Origin: Muscardinus avellanarius
Taxonomy: Eukaryota > Chordata > Mammalia > Rodentia > Gliridae
NCBI GenBank assembly: GCA_963383645.1
Contig: OY726564.1
Coordinates: 108,331,040-108,395,039, forward strand
Length of the DNA: 64,000 bases
Direction: 5' to 3'
The position numbers were made by a program, and so were the translations under genes. This document shows, in pieces, positions 1-12,396 of the stretch. Position 1 is the first letter of the stretch, and every line of letters starts with the position of its first letter. The notes beneath the pieces are model-generated. The model did no database searches. It was not told the DNA's origin and worked only from the letters and a program-made list of their open reading frames with translations.

Positions 1-495
1 CAGGGCCCAGCGGAAGGTTTTTAAACTGGCAGATGAATCCCTGAAAAAAAATCCATTCTGACATGGTCCTGCCGCACCCGCTGCGCTTCCCTCAGCAGAC
101 ACGCGGTCTCTGCCACTGAGCCCGAGGCTCGTTTCGCACGCACGCAGGCTCCCTACTTTTCCTCTAACAACTGCGGTGCTTTCAACAAGAGAAAAATAAT
201 AATAAAAATAGCAATAATTAAAAAGGTAATCTACATTATTAACTTCCTTTTGGTATATTACAGTGGTATTTTCTGTACATGGCCCAGAACTAAGTTCCCT
301 ATGTACACAGAGACACGGAGGGAAAACGCTGCCCTTGAAGTCTTCGCCTTAGGCTCCTCTCTTCATTTCTGAGTTCCCCGCCACACCGCCACTGGGAAGT
401 AGCAGCATCCTGTAAACCTGGAGGGGCTGGGTGGGGGGCTGGGGACAGGCGGCAGGCTTCTCCAGTCTGTCCCCACAGTCCGAGTCCCCAGGCCG
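1..495 (-). other. RASAL2: RASAL2 3' UTR (partial)
   Basis: Sequence directly after the TGA at 496-498, still in the terminal exon. The gene's 3' UTR is known to be long. No AATAAA is seen on the minus strand in this part, so the cleavage site lies left of the window. An A/T-rich stretch sits at about 180-260. The rest is unremarkable. Confidence 0.85.
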
Positions 496-660
496 TCAGC
501 AGCTGCTGTTCTTGAATTCACCATTCTCCGTGATGGAAAGCTTGGTGGGGTTGGTTGGGGAGATGCCATTGCGAACCTGCGTGCTGTACCGCTCCTTCAC
601 CTGGGTTAGCGCGCTCATCAGTCTGGTGTTGGCCGAGTCCAGCGACACGATCCGCTTTTC
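496..660 (-). CDS. RASAL2: RASAL2 terminal coding exon, residues 1086-1139
   Basis: Acceptor TTGTAG then GAAAAGCGG, phase 0. It encodes [20 protein letters not shown], then [20 protein letters not shown] and the end [10 protein letters not shown], with TGA at 496-498. The first part continues the coiled coil. The [17 protein letters not shown] tail is shared by the SynGAP family, and the -KNSSC ending is that of RASAL2. 165 bp, 54 residues plus stop. Confidence 0.97.
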   Translation of the reverse strand, partial: EKRIVSLDSANTRLMSALTQVKERYSTQVRNGISPTNPTKLSITENGEFKNSSC

Positions 661-3600
661 CTACAACACACGGATCATGGCTTTATTCAGGTGACGCGGA
701 GGAAGTACCGGCCTTTGTCCAAGTGACAAGGCCAATGCTTTCCCCACTGAGCGGGGCACGCAGGGTGCTCCCCCAATAAATGGAACGTCTCTGCCTCTTT
801 CTGCAAGATGGCTAGGCCCCACTTCTCTTGTTATTTTTCCCTCCATTTCCTCTCTCTCTGTTCCTTTCAGCATAGTGGGACTTGTTATCGATACTGCTTT
901 GACACCAGGCTGTCATGGACAAATGACACCATGTGCTACTTTGGACTGCAACAGTGGCAGTCAGCTGCCTCGCTGTGCTGTACGGAGCACTGTGGGCCAC
1001 AATTGGAACATGGACATTCAGTGGCAGAGAAAGAAGCACCAGAGGTTTCATTTCACAGAAGAGAAAGTGCGTGTGACTCGTGGGTCCTCCCCCCAGAAGG
1101 CACGACATTCACATCCGGAAAGAATTCACACTGTGCTCAAAACTAAAACAACACATGGGGCGACTCGAAGTCACCGACGGGGTGAGGGTAGGAGAGCACG
1201 AGGAGGTACAGCAGCCCAAAGCTCAGACCAAGGAGTCGCTGGAGTCTGGGGAGGGAGGCGTGGCTGAGGGATGCTATGGAGGACACATGGGGACACACAG
1301 AGAACAAGGCACCAGACCCATTCCAGCTCAGAGCCTCCAGAAAGCCGCCAAGGACAGCGCTTTCACTTTACTCTTGAGTCTCTGAAAAAAATAATGCTTT
1401 AGAATCACTATTTTGGAACCAAGGGTTGTTGCATATACACATAATAAAACCAAGGGAGAAGGGGGCCAAAAAGGTAATCTGAAGTAGAATAGCTAAATTA
1501 AAAAAAAAATCAGCCCATCAAAACATCAGCCTTGCAAAGCTCAGGAGACACTCAGTGGCAACAGCCGGGGCTGTCAGTGCAGAAACTTTCCAATAGAAAG
1601 TCCTTATTTTTCAGAAAATAAGCTTACAGTTTTTACCTATGCCCATGAATTAGAGAGAAAATAGCTCAGGAGGAATAACTGTAAAGCCAAAAGGAGTTTT
1701 CCTACCCTGGGAGTGTGAACTTACCCAGAGAAGAGCATGATAAGGTTCAGAGGAAGGGAGGAGGGCAGAGGGCAGAGGGCAGAGGGAGGAGGGCAAGTGT
1801 AAGGAGGGCAAGAGGGAGGAGGGCGGAGGGCACAGGGAAAAGGGCAGAGGGAGGAGGGTGGAGGGCAGAGGGAGGAGGGAGAAGGGCAGAGGGAGGAGAG
1901 CGGAGGGAGGAGGGTTGATGCACCTCCTTGATACTTGAGCAGTAGCTACCCAAGGCCACCAAGTAGCACTGCTCTCTTGGGACAGCTGCCAGGAGCCATG
2001 GAGTGGAGACTCCTCCTTGGGGAATGGGTAAAACCACAGACAGCCATGGCAGCTCTTAAGGCTTTCCTCTGAGCTCCTACTCTGCTAGGGAGGGGGATCT
2101 GTATGGCAGAACAGGGCTGCTGGCTACAGCTTCAAAAGTGTAAAAAACAAAACACAACCCTAACCCAAACGAACTCTTCCTTCTCAAGATCCCTAAAAAC
2201 TTCCTTTCTTTGATAGAGGACTCAAGTGGTAAGACACCCAGAATTAGTCTTATTAAATAACAACTAAGCTCCTATGTGTTTTATTTTGGAAGGGTAACTC
2301 ATTTTAAGGATAGGGAAAACTCAAGGGAAGACAGTTATGTAAGGCTTTTAAAAAGAATCATCATTTCATAAAAATTATAGCCAGTGAAAACAAGTATGGG
2401 AAAACAAGTATGTATGTTTTAAAAAACCAGTAGAGGTCAGCCCTGACCAGTGGCTGCCAGAAAACAAGAGAGAGGTGCCAGATATGATGCCCCTCCCATG
2501 GTTAGGAATGATCTCTAAATAGGATAACTGATAATTTTTTGAAATGATTAAAGAAGAAAAGACATTTCAGTATTAGGATTATAAGGATAGATGATAAGGC
2601 CCCAATATTAATAAAAGCAGGATTCTCCAGGGTTCATCTAGAAAAAACACAAACAAAAAAACCTCACCAAAAAACAAAACAAAATACTAAAACCCAAAAT
2701 AAGCATTCATAAAAAATTATTTGATTCTTGTCAAAAACAAGGCTAAGAGCCGGGTGTGGTGGCGCACACTTGTAATCCCCGCGCTTGGGAGGCTGAGACA
2801 GGAGGATCGTGCAGGTTCAAAGCCAGCCTCAGCTACTGAGTGAGGCTCTCAGCAACTTAGTGAGATCCTGTTTCCAAATAAAGTTTAAAAGGGTCTGGGA
2901 GTATAGCCCAGAGGTAGAAAAACCCCTGGGTTCCACTTCCAGTACCAACACACACAAAAATAAATAAATAAAAATAAAAAATAAAAAACAAGGCTAAGAA
3001 TGATTATAATTACTTATTGCTCCCAAAGGTCAGCTGAAAGAGTCCAAGTGGAGAAACTTCCTGTGTCATTTCCTCTACTGCCAACTCTCGAATACAATGA
3101 AAAAGAAATCAAACAAACAAACAAAAAATCAAATAGGAACTTTTGAAAGTCAAGTTCAGTTGGCAAAAGATATTCTGACATTTTGATTCCGCCTGGACCA
3201 AGTGGCCAGTGTAGTCTGTGCGTGACAAAGGGTTTCACGTGGGGAGGGGCAGGAGCTGGAATGCGTCGGAGGCCAGCGCACGGGCCAGGGCTGGGGTCTG
3301 CTCAGCTAGAGGACGGACAGGATTTACTTGCCTGTTTGAATAATCTCATTTCCATTTATGACCTGTAATTTAACACAGTGGAAATATCACTTGCAACAGT
3401 AACTAGGCAGCTGCTTTGCTTCTAGTAGGAGGAAGCCATCTCTGCTCTCCATGGGAGTGATGTGGACAGATCCTGGGAGTCACAGTGACCCCTCATACTT
3501 GGGAGAGAAAGGTGGCACATGCTCTAGTTGAAGGTTTAAGAAATGGCTCCTCAGCACCGTCAGTAGGACCTAGGACTGGGGATTCTTTCTGCGCTTGGCT

Positions 3601-6600
3601 GTGGAGAGCTACCATTTTGCAGTTCTAGGTGGAGTGGCTGCTGCAGGCCTTGGAACATGAAGTGCCAGGGGAGAGGGAGAGGCGAGGTTCAGGGACAAGC
3701 CCTTCCCCGTGGGAGTGCCGGCTGCTGAGAGAGGAGACCCACTCCTGGGATACCCAGGTGCTAGTGCTTTGAGAAGTGAGATGTGCCAGGATTTACTGTA
3801 GCATGCAGAAAGCAACTGGGTTCGTTTCAGAAATACTTTCTTACGACCAGTGGCACCAAGGCACAGGTTACCTTTCTGGGAAGTTTTCACCCCACAAGTC
3901 TTCATTCTAGTAAAGGATGCCAGAAGGGCAGTTCTGCTCCATCAAACACTTAGAGGTAAGATTTACTCTTACAAAGAAAATATTGGATATAAAAAGTCAA
4001 AGGATGCTCAAAGTTTTCCTATGATAATATTTTAACATATTGATAAGCCAATAGCTGGGATTGAGAAATTTTCTTTTTACGGACACTATATACTTTAACT
4101 GTCTTTAGTACTTCTGATTTGTGCTGTGTGTGATGTAGTGGCTTTCAAAATGTGGTCTAGTGGATTCTCTATGAATTCTTTAGGAATCCACAGTGAGTCT
4201 CTGGTAGCATGCTTGTGTTAGAGTGAGTAATTTATGTATTTAAGCAGCCCCAGGACATTTTGACGCATTTGTTGGGAGTGGTCCGTTGTTGTTGAATGGT
4301 CTTTGGGAGCAGGGTGGAGATTGGTCTATGGATGGTATGTGGTTCCATCAAACCAGTTCAGACAACCAAACTGCCTGAAGCCTTGAGCTACGCGGCCAGG
4401 CTCTGGCTGGTGCTTCGAGGAGGCCCTTTGAAGGAGCTGCGCTCTCAGCCAACACGCAGAGCCAGCACAGGCACGGCCAGGCTCCCTGTGCTGAAGACCG
4501 CCCGTGTGAGACTGGCTGGAACCTCAAAACGGTTTCTTTGATCTCATTAGCACTAACATCTCTCCTGGTGTGGCAATTAATACGACGGTCCCACTTTCAT
4601 ATTGTTATCTTGCAGTCCCCAAAGTGAACACTGATCAGCACGAGTTTCCCTTATTGAAGTGCCTTCTTTATACAGGCTCTTTCATGAGTCTCTGGAAGGA
4701 ATTTTTATAGTATAAAAAAAGATCCTTTTCTCTGTTACTTTTCTCTTATTCACCTTGGGGATACCTAGAGAGATTGGAAACAAAGGGCCTAGTAAAGTCG
4801 TTACAGATCTTCCTTCTGGCTCTTGGTAGGACAAAACACCCACAATCTGTAGCGCTCAAGAGTCAAAATATTTTGGGAACTAAGCCCATGACTGAGTATC
4901 ACAACTCACACTCAATGTCCAGTGTGTTTCAGGGACTGTGGGACCACAAAGCATCTTTCCATGGCTCTACATTCAACCTTACTCCCAATTCCTCTGAGAA
5001 ATGAACCCATCCCATCCTTTCGCACTCTGTAAGGAAACTAGACAGGTAGGTGCATGTTCCAGAACACCAGGGCTCTAGCATGCAGTGATGAGCCACTACA
5101 GAAACTGCATCCAGCTGTTGTTCCTTGTTTCCTTAAGAAATACAACCATATTTTAAACTGATAAGATGAAAAGGTGTTAGAAACATTTCTGCCCCCTGTA
5201 ACTTTCTCTGCTCACTGGTGTCCCTGTGAGGTGCCCTTGGCAGCCATCACCCCACTGGGTCCCAGGTGTAAGCTACCGTGGACAGAGACACAGGTTCTGA
5301 TTCCATCAACCTTTTCTTACAAAGTCTTATCTGAAGAGGCTCCCTAAGCACAGCACCAAAAAAGAAGGGCAGCCAAGCACATTCCAAGCAGCAACACCAA
5401 GCCCAGAACCAAAAGAATAAGAAGGAAGGTACCTTCTCCAACCTCGTCTTTCCTATAGTTCTGTGACCATCTGAGGCCGGAGGCTGATGGCAGTGGATGG
5501 GGTTAACAAGACCGTGAGGAGCGCAGCCAAGCAACGGTGGGTGGGGCCACAAGCCAGGCACATGCAGCGCATGCCCCACGGGTGCCCAGGGAAGGAGCAC
5601 GCCCCGTCATGCGCCAGGCGGAGACTGGTCAAGCAACTGCAGTAACCATGCCCTGCTGGGTTAACGGACTTGCTGTCAGGGAAAGAGGAAAAGTCCTGGA
5701 GGCCACACAGAAACTCACTTCATCTTCAAAGATAATGTCAAGAACGTCTCAAGCCTCAGCTGTGAGGACCTGCCTTGCGGTGTGCACGGTGGCAAGGGGG
5801 ACGACACAGCTACGAGGCGCGGTGCCTTCCAGTGGGCCCAGGCCCTGCTTACCTGAGCATCAATGATTTTCTGCTTTGCATCAATGACTGCTTGCATCTC
5901 AGCATGATCCTTCTTCAGTTCTTCTTCCACAGCCATGAGCCTAGAGTGTGGCAGAAAGGAGGCAGCCACATTTTCAAAGAGAAGGCCCGGCAGGGTGGAG
6001 AACGAGAAGCCTAAGACTCAGTTCACGCGCTCTACTCTTCCTCAATAGAAGACCTGCAACTGTCTTTTCTTCTAACACTTCTCCAGCGAGCCACTTAGTT
6101 TTCTTTTTCTCTTGGCACTGGGGATTGAACACAGGGGCATTCTACCTCTGAGCTACACCCTCAGCCCAATTTTATTTTAAGGCTGGATCTCGTGAGGTTG
6201 CTGGGAGTCTCACTAAGTTGTGGAGGCTGAGGATCAAACCTGCGATCCTCTCTCTCAGCCTCCTAAGTACTGGGATTACAGGTGTGCACCACCATGCCCC
6301 ACCCTAAGTTTTCTTTTCGGTGATTGCTACGGTTAAATAAAAAGCCTACCCTTATCTGAGGTGCACTAGACGCTTCAAGAGACACAGTCCTTGCATGTAC
6401 ACTGAGCCCCACATGGGTGGGGCTTCTGCCTCCAGGCCTGCCGGTGTTGGTCTGGACTGCTGAGGAGTGCGGCGGCCAGGCGGCCCCTCACCTGCTGATG
6501 ATGCTCTTCATCTGGCTGTCCTTCTCTTCCTGCTGTCTGCGAAGCCGCTCCTCGCTGTCCTCCAGCCGGGCCTTGTACTCCAGCAGTAGCTTCTGCATCT

Positions 6601-9600
6601 GCTGCTCCTGCACCAGCAGCCGCCGTTCATACTCCTCCAGCCGCCGGCTGGACACTCGCAGGCGCTCCTTCAGCTTGCTAATTTCTTGTTCATACTAGAG
6701 CAAAGAAGAGGCACCCATGGTGAGGAGAGGCATGCTGGTTTTAGAAGTTAGTGACTTACTTTTCTTTTTAATTTTTTTTTTATGGTACTAGAATTTGAAC
6801 GTAGAGGCATTCTATCTCAGAGCTATACCCCCACACCGATTTAATTTCTTATTTGGAAAGAGTCTCCCCAGGTTGCTGAGAGCCTCACTGAATTGCTGAG
6901 GGCGTCTCGAACCCTCTTTCAGCCTCCCAAGTACCAGGATCACAAGTGTGTGCCACCACGCCCAGCTAGTGACTTACTTTTAATGAAAGAAACCTGAGGC
7001 AAGGTACCTAGACTCTGAGTTGCCATTCTCAATGCTACTGTTATTGTTATTTTAAATCGTCAACTGGTATAGCAAGATGTAAATGCAGCTTTGTCCTTCT
7101 TAAATTATGTTTTATTTTATTCTATTTTGGTACTGGGGATTGAACCTAGAGGCATTTTACCCCTAAGCTACACCCCCCAGCTTGGTTTTTTAAAATTTCC
7201 TATTTGGAAACAGGGTCTCACTAAGGTTGCTGAGAGCCCCACTAAGCTACCGAGGCTGGCTTTGAACCTGTGATCCTCCTGTCTCAACTTTGTAAGTACG
7301 GGGATTACAAGTGTGCTCTACCAAACCTGGCCTTTAAATTATGTTTTAAATCTTAACTTGGCATTGCAAATTCTACTTAAGTAACTCTGACATTAAAGTA
7401 CCAGTTGCTGTGAGCAACTTATGATCTGTGATAGGATATCAAATGGGAGAAAAGATCAAGGACGTAGAACCTGACAAATGACGTCCAATAGCCCGAAGAC
7501 AGCTGCTGACAAGATCTGTGCACCACCTGTGCTACGGGGTCTCCCACGTATCTGGGCTCATCCGCGTGCTAGTCCTTTGTTTTACTAGAATTAGACATCT
7601 AGGAAACAAGCAACATGTCTAAAAGGGTAAATCAATAAATCAATACATAAAATTTCAGGACAGAGTAAGTAAGCCACTACTCCTTTCTCCCTGACTATGA
7701 AAGTATAAAATACTCAGACATCAGCACTAAGCAAAGGACGACCTGTTCTCTAGGGCTGATTAATACTGCCTCATGGCCTGTTTTCATAATGCGGCTCATC
7801 TGCCCAATTTGGTACTACTCAGTGAGTCTGCACTCTCGCTAAGCATCCTTACTCAGATCCAGTTGGCAGCCAGGCGTGGTGGCGCACGCTTGTAATCCCA
7901 GCATTCGGGAGGCTGAGACAGGAGGATGGCGGTTGGTGGACAGCCTCATCTACTTAGTGAGGCCCTTTGCAACTCAATGAGACCCTGCTTCAAAATAAAA
8001 AATAAAAACTAGGTCTGGGGGTGTACAAGCTCGGAGGTAGAATGCCCCTGGGTTCCATCCCCAGTACCAGGAAAAAAAAAAAAAATCCAGTTGGCTATAC
8101 GGCCCTTTTTTGGACGGGAGTTCCTGTAGACCGGGTCTGAATACAATGGAACGCCAAAAGTTTTAGGCAACAACAGAAGCATATCCTTTTTCATGGATGG
8201 TCTACTTATTCTCATTAACGGTTAATAATAAATCTATATGGTATTTTGAAAAATGCAATTTATATGATATTATCTCATTTAGTTTAGTTGACAGCTAGCT
8301 ATTGCTTGCCCAACATTATGGTTCCAGAATGTCAAAGGTGAATGTTTTTTGACAGCTCTCAAGAGTTAGACTGCATTATTAAGCATACTTTAAGATTATG
8401 CTAATAAGTTGATTATCTGGTTGTGAATAAATGTGATAATGCTACATGTGATATAAGGGTCATTGTTTGAGAATCCTTTTTTATGCCAATTTTTCTTTTT
8501 AAAAAAAACCCTCAAAACTATAGATGATGTCTTCTTGTCTATAGAGCCTGATAAAGAAACAAAACAAATAAAAAAACACTGGGTCATGGTGTTCAATTTT
8601 CTTGATGTGGTTTTGAATGGGCTCGCTAGTATTTCTTAAGGAAGTCTTGCATCTATTTTCATATTGTAACCTTCTTTCTTTGAGGGATCTTTATTTAGCT
8701 TTGGTATCAAGGTGATACTGGTTTCAGAGAATGAATTTTGAAGTGTTCCATCTCTTTTTATTTTATGAAATAATTCGAGGAACACTGGACCTAGTTCTTC
8801 TTTAAAGGTCTTACAGAATTCAGCTGGGCAACTATCTGGCCCTGGACTCTCCTCAGTTGAAAAGCTATTGCCGGTTCTATCTTTCTTGTTACTGGTCCGG
8901 TTAGGTTTTCTCTATCCTCTTGGACTTTAGGTAGGTTGTATATTTGGAAATTTGTTTATTTCTTCTAGGGTTTCCAGTTTATTGGAGTATAACTTTTCAA
9001 AATAATTTATAATTATCCTCTGGATTTCCATAATGTCTGTACTGATTTCTTCCTCTTTTTACCTCTTATTTTAGTAATTTGGGTGAGTTCTCTCTTACTT
9101 TCTCACTGGGTTGGCTAAGGTATCAATCTTGTTTATCTTTTTAAAAAACAGCTTTTTTTGTGGTACTGAGGATGGAACCCAGGGGCATTCTACCTCCAAG
9201 ATACACCCCCAGCCCTATTTTTTAAAATTATTCTTTATTTTGAAACAGGGTCTCATTGAGTTGCAAAGGGCCTCACTAACTAGCCAAGGCTAGGCCGCGA
9301 ATTGTGATCCTCCTGTCTTAGCCTCCCAAGTACTGAGATTATACGCGTGTACCACCATGCCCAACCTAAAAAACTGTTTTTTTTTAACCAAACATGGTGT
9401 TCATGCCTGTAATCCCAGTACTTGTGAGGCTAAGACAGGAGGACTGTAGGTTCGAGACCAGTCTCAGAAACTTAGTGAGCCTGTTTCAAAATAAAAACTA
9501 AAAAGCCTGGGGGTGTGGGTTGGAGGTAGCATGCTCCTGGGTTCAAACCCCCAGTACCCAAAGAACAAAACAAAACACAACAACAATAACCCCCCCATCC

Positions 9601-12340
9601 AGCTTTTTGCTTTATTGATCTTTGTATCGTTTTCTTTTTATTCTCCATTTCACTGATTCATGGTCTGATTTTAACTACTTTGTGACCTCTACTGGCTTTG
9701 GGGTTAGTTTGTTTCTGTTTTTCTAGGGCATTGAGAAGCATCATTAGGTTGTTTATCTAGAGTATTTTTGTTTTCTTATTGTGGGCACTCAGTGCTTTAA
9801 ATTTTCTTCTTAAATCTGCTTTTAGAGTATACCAGAGATTATGGTGAGTTGTGTCTCTATTTTCATTTGATTCTAGGAATTTTTAAATTTCTCTCTTATT
9901 TCTTCAGTAATCCAGGCCTAGAAGATGGTACACCGTGACCACGTTTGTTTCATTCTAAAGGATGCAAGGTTGGTTCAACATATACAAGTCAATTAACATA
10001 GTTCATCATATAAAGAGAACCAACAAAAACCACATAATTACCTCAGCAGATGAAGAAAGAACATTTGACAGAACCTAACATTCATTTGTGTTAAAAACAT
10101 CAAAGAAATTAAAAGACAAAAGGACCTATTTCAACATCATAAAGGCAATATATAATAAATCCAAAGCTAACATCATACTAAATGAGGAAAACTCAAAAAA
10201 TTCCCTTTAAAGTCAGGAACAAGTCAAAGATGCCTACTATCACCATGCCCATTCAATCTTGTACTTGAAGTTCTAGCCAGACCAACAATACCTACCAGAT
10301 CACTGGTAGGAAATTAAAAAAATACAAGCTAGGGAAAGAAAACCTGAAAAGATCTCTGTTAGAAGATGGCATGGTGCTACACTTAGAAGATTCAAAAAAC
10401 TCAACCAGAATTATTTTAGAGCTGATAAACAAATTTAGCAAAGTGGCCAGGTACAAAATCAACTTAGAGAAATCAATAGCTTTTCTATACACCAACCATG
10501 AATCCGCTCACTGAAAAAGAAATCTAGAAAACAATTCCATTCACACAACTCCATTCACAATAGCCTAAAATAAATCTAACCAAGGAGGTAAAGGACTTCT
10601 ACAATAAATATTATAGAACTCCAAAGAAAGAAATGGAAGAAGACCTTAGAAGATAGAAAGACCGCCCATGTTCTTGAATAGGCAGAATAAATAGTCACAA
10701 TGGTCATACTACCAACAGTGATCTACAGAGTCAGTGAATCTCTATCAAAATGCCAATTTCACAGAGCTAGAAAAAAGTCCTAAAATTCATATGAAAAAAC
10801 AAAAAACTCGAGCTGGGCGTGGTGGCGCACGCTTGTAATCCCCGCGCTTGGGAGGCAGAAACAGGAGGATCGTGCAGGTTCGAAGCCAGCCGTGCTGGCT
10901 TAAGAGACCCTGTTTCAAAAATATAAAATAGGTCTGGGAGTGTAGCCCGGAGGTAGAAGGGCTTCCAGGAACCCCAGTACCACCAAAAAAAAAAAAAAAA
11001 CCAAAAACAAAAAACTCAGAATAGCCAAAGCAATTCTGAGAAGAAAGAGCCATGATGGAGGCATCATAATAATACCTGATTTCAAATGAAACTTCAGAGT
11101 TACAGTAACAAAACCAGCATGGCATTTGCACAAAAACCGTCATGCAGACCAATGGAAGAAAACAGGAGATACAGAGACAAATCATCATATTTATATCCAG
11201 ATGATTTTCAACAAAGGAGCCAAAAACATACGCTGGAGAAAAGAGCCTTTTCAACAAACGGTGCTGGGAAAACTGGATACCCATATGTAGAAGAACGGAA
11301 CTATATCCCAATCTCTCATCCTGTGTAAGAGTCAACTCCAGATGGACTACAGACCTAGAGATTACACCAGAAACTCTGCAATTATTAGAAGGAGACACAG
11401 GATCAATTCTCCAATATACAGGCCCTGGTAAAAATCTCCTCAATAAAATGCCCAAAGCCCAAGAAATAAGGAGGTAGAATGCTTCTGGGTTCCATCTCCA
11501 GTACTACTAACAAAGAGAAAAAAGAAAAGAGTGAAACAACCAGTAAGCAAGAGAAAAACAATCAAAAAAACTTCAAAAAATCTAGACTTAATTTTGAGCT
11601 TGGCTGACGATGAATAATTTAGACTTAATTAGAAATGAATATCTGAATATCCTCCAGATTAAAGCAATCTACATAAAAATACATCTAACTCCCCTTCCCT
11701 GCAGCATGATGGACATTTTCCACAAATGTTCACATAGAGGCACCACCCACTTCCTACACACACGCATCTACACGCTGGTTTAGCAGAAGAGGTGGAGGTT
11801 CAGATGGGGTGGGAGATCATGCTCTTGGCTCCATAACTCTGGGGTCCTATCTTGTTGGGGCAAGAAGCCAGAAAAGACAGACTAGGTTCTACCTTCTCAG
11901 CATGCTTGGCTTCATCCGGATTTTGGTCAGTTTCTTCAACATCTTCTTCATATTGTCCATTGTTTAGGACCCAGGCTGCTGTCCTCTCTACCGGGGACAT
12001 GGTGGCAGAGTCCACAGGTGACTGGACCTGCATCAGAAACAGTTATTAGCACTTACCCAAGAAAGCTCCCTCACTCATCAAGTGACATAAGAGACAGCTA
12101 TTCTTCGATGATGTAACTGCGATTCCTCAGTTTTCTAATAAATCCTCTCAGCTGTAAGTAATATTTTATTAGTGCCAGGGTTAGGGATAAGAAAGAGAAT
12201 AACCATTTGTAGAAGAACAAACTATTCGCGGGGCTCGGGAGGCGGAGACAGGAGGAGCGCGCAGGTTCGAAGCCAGCCAGGCTGGCTTAAGAGACCCTGT
12301 TTCCAAATAAAAATATAAAATAGGTCTGGGAGTGTAGCCC

Positions 12341-12396
<56 letters not shown>

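Larger units (their letters stand above)
661..5852 (-). other. RASAL2 last intron
   Basis: 5.2 kb. Holds a G-rich minisatellite (1755-1915) and one SINE with clear target-site duplications (2749-2983). I see no gene in the remainder (661-1750, 1920-2730, 3000-5850). The short reading frames there lack coding character and resemble nothing I recognise. Confidence 0.8.
8581..9905 (-). mobile_element. L1 ORF2 fragment, inverted 5' part of a twin-primed insertion
   Basis: Read on the minus strand it runs from the ORF2 endonuclease side (right end) to the reverse-transcriptase segment with an IPK-like motif, then [10 protein letters not shown] at the left edge (about 8581). SINEs interrupt it at 9153-9366 and 9386-9590. 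Many stops. It is the inverted partner of 9928-11480. Confidence 0.7.
6695..11892 (-). other. RASAL2 intron
   Basis: 5.2 kb. Holds SINEs at 6764-6966, 7115-7333 and 7868-8084, and a rearranged L1 (8581-11480) with three SINEs inside it. The gaps 7340-7860 and 8100-8570 and the stretch 11520-11890 show no gene or recognised repeat. Confidence 0.8.

Noticed and set aside
6417..6698. Plus-strand open frame of 93 codons, Ser-rich
   Set aside because: Antisense shadow of the RASAL2 coiled-coil exon at 6492-6694.
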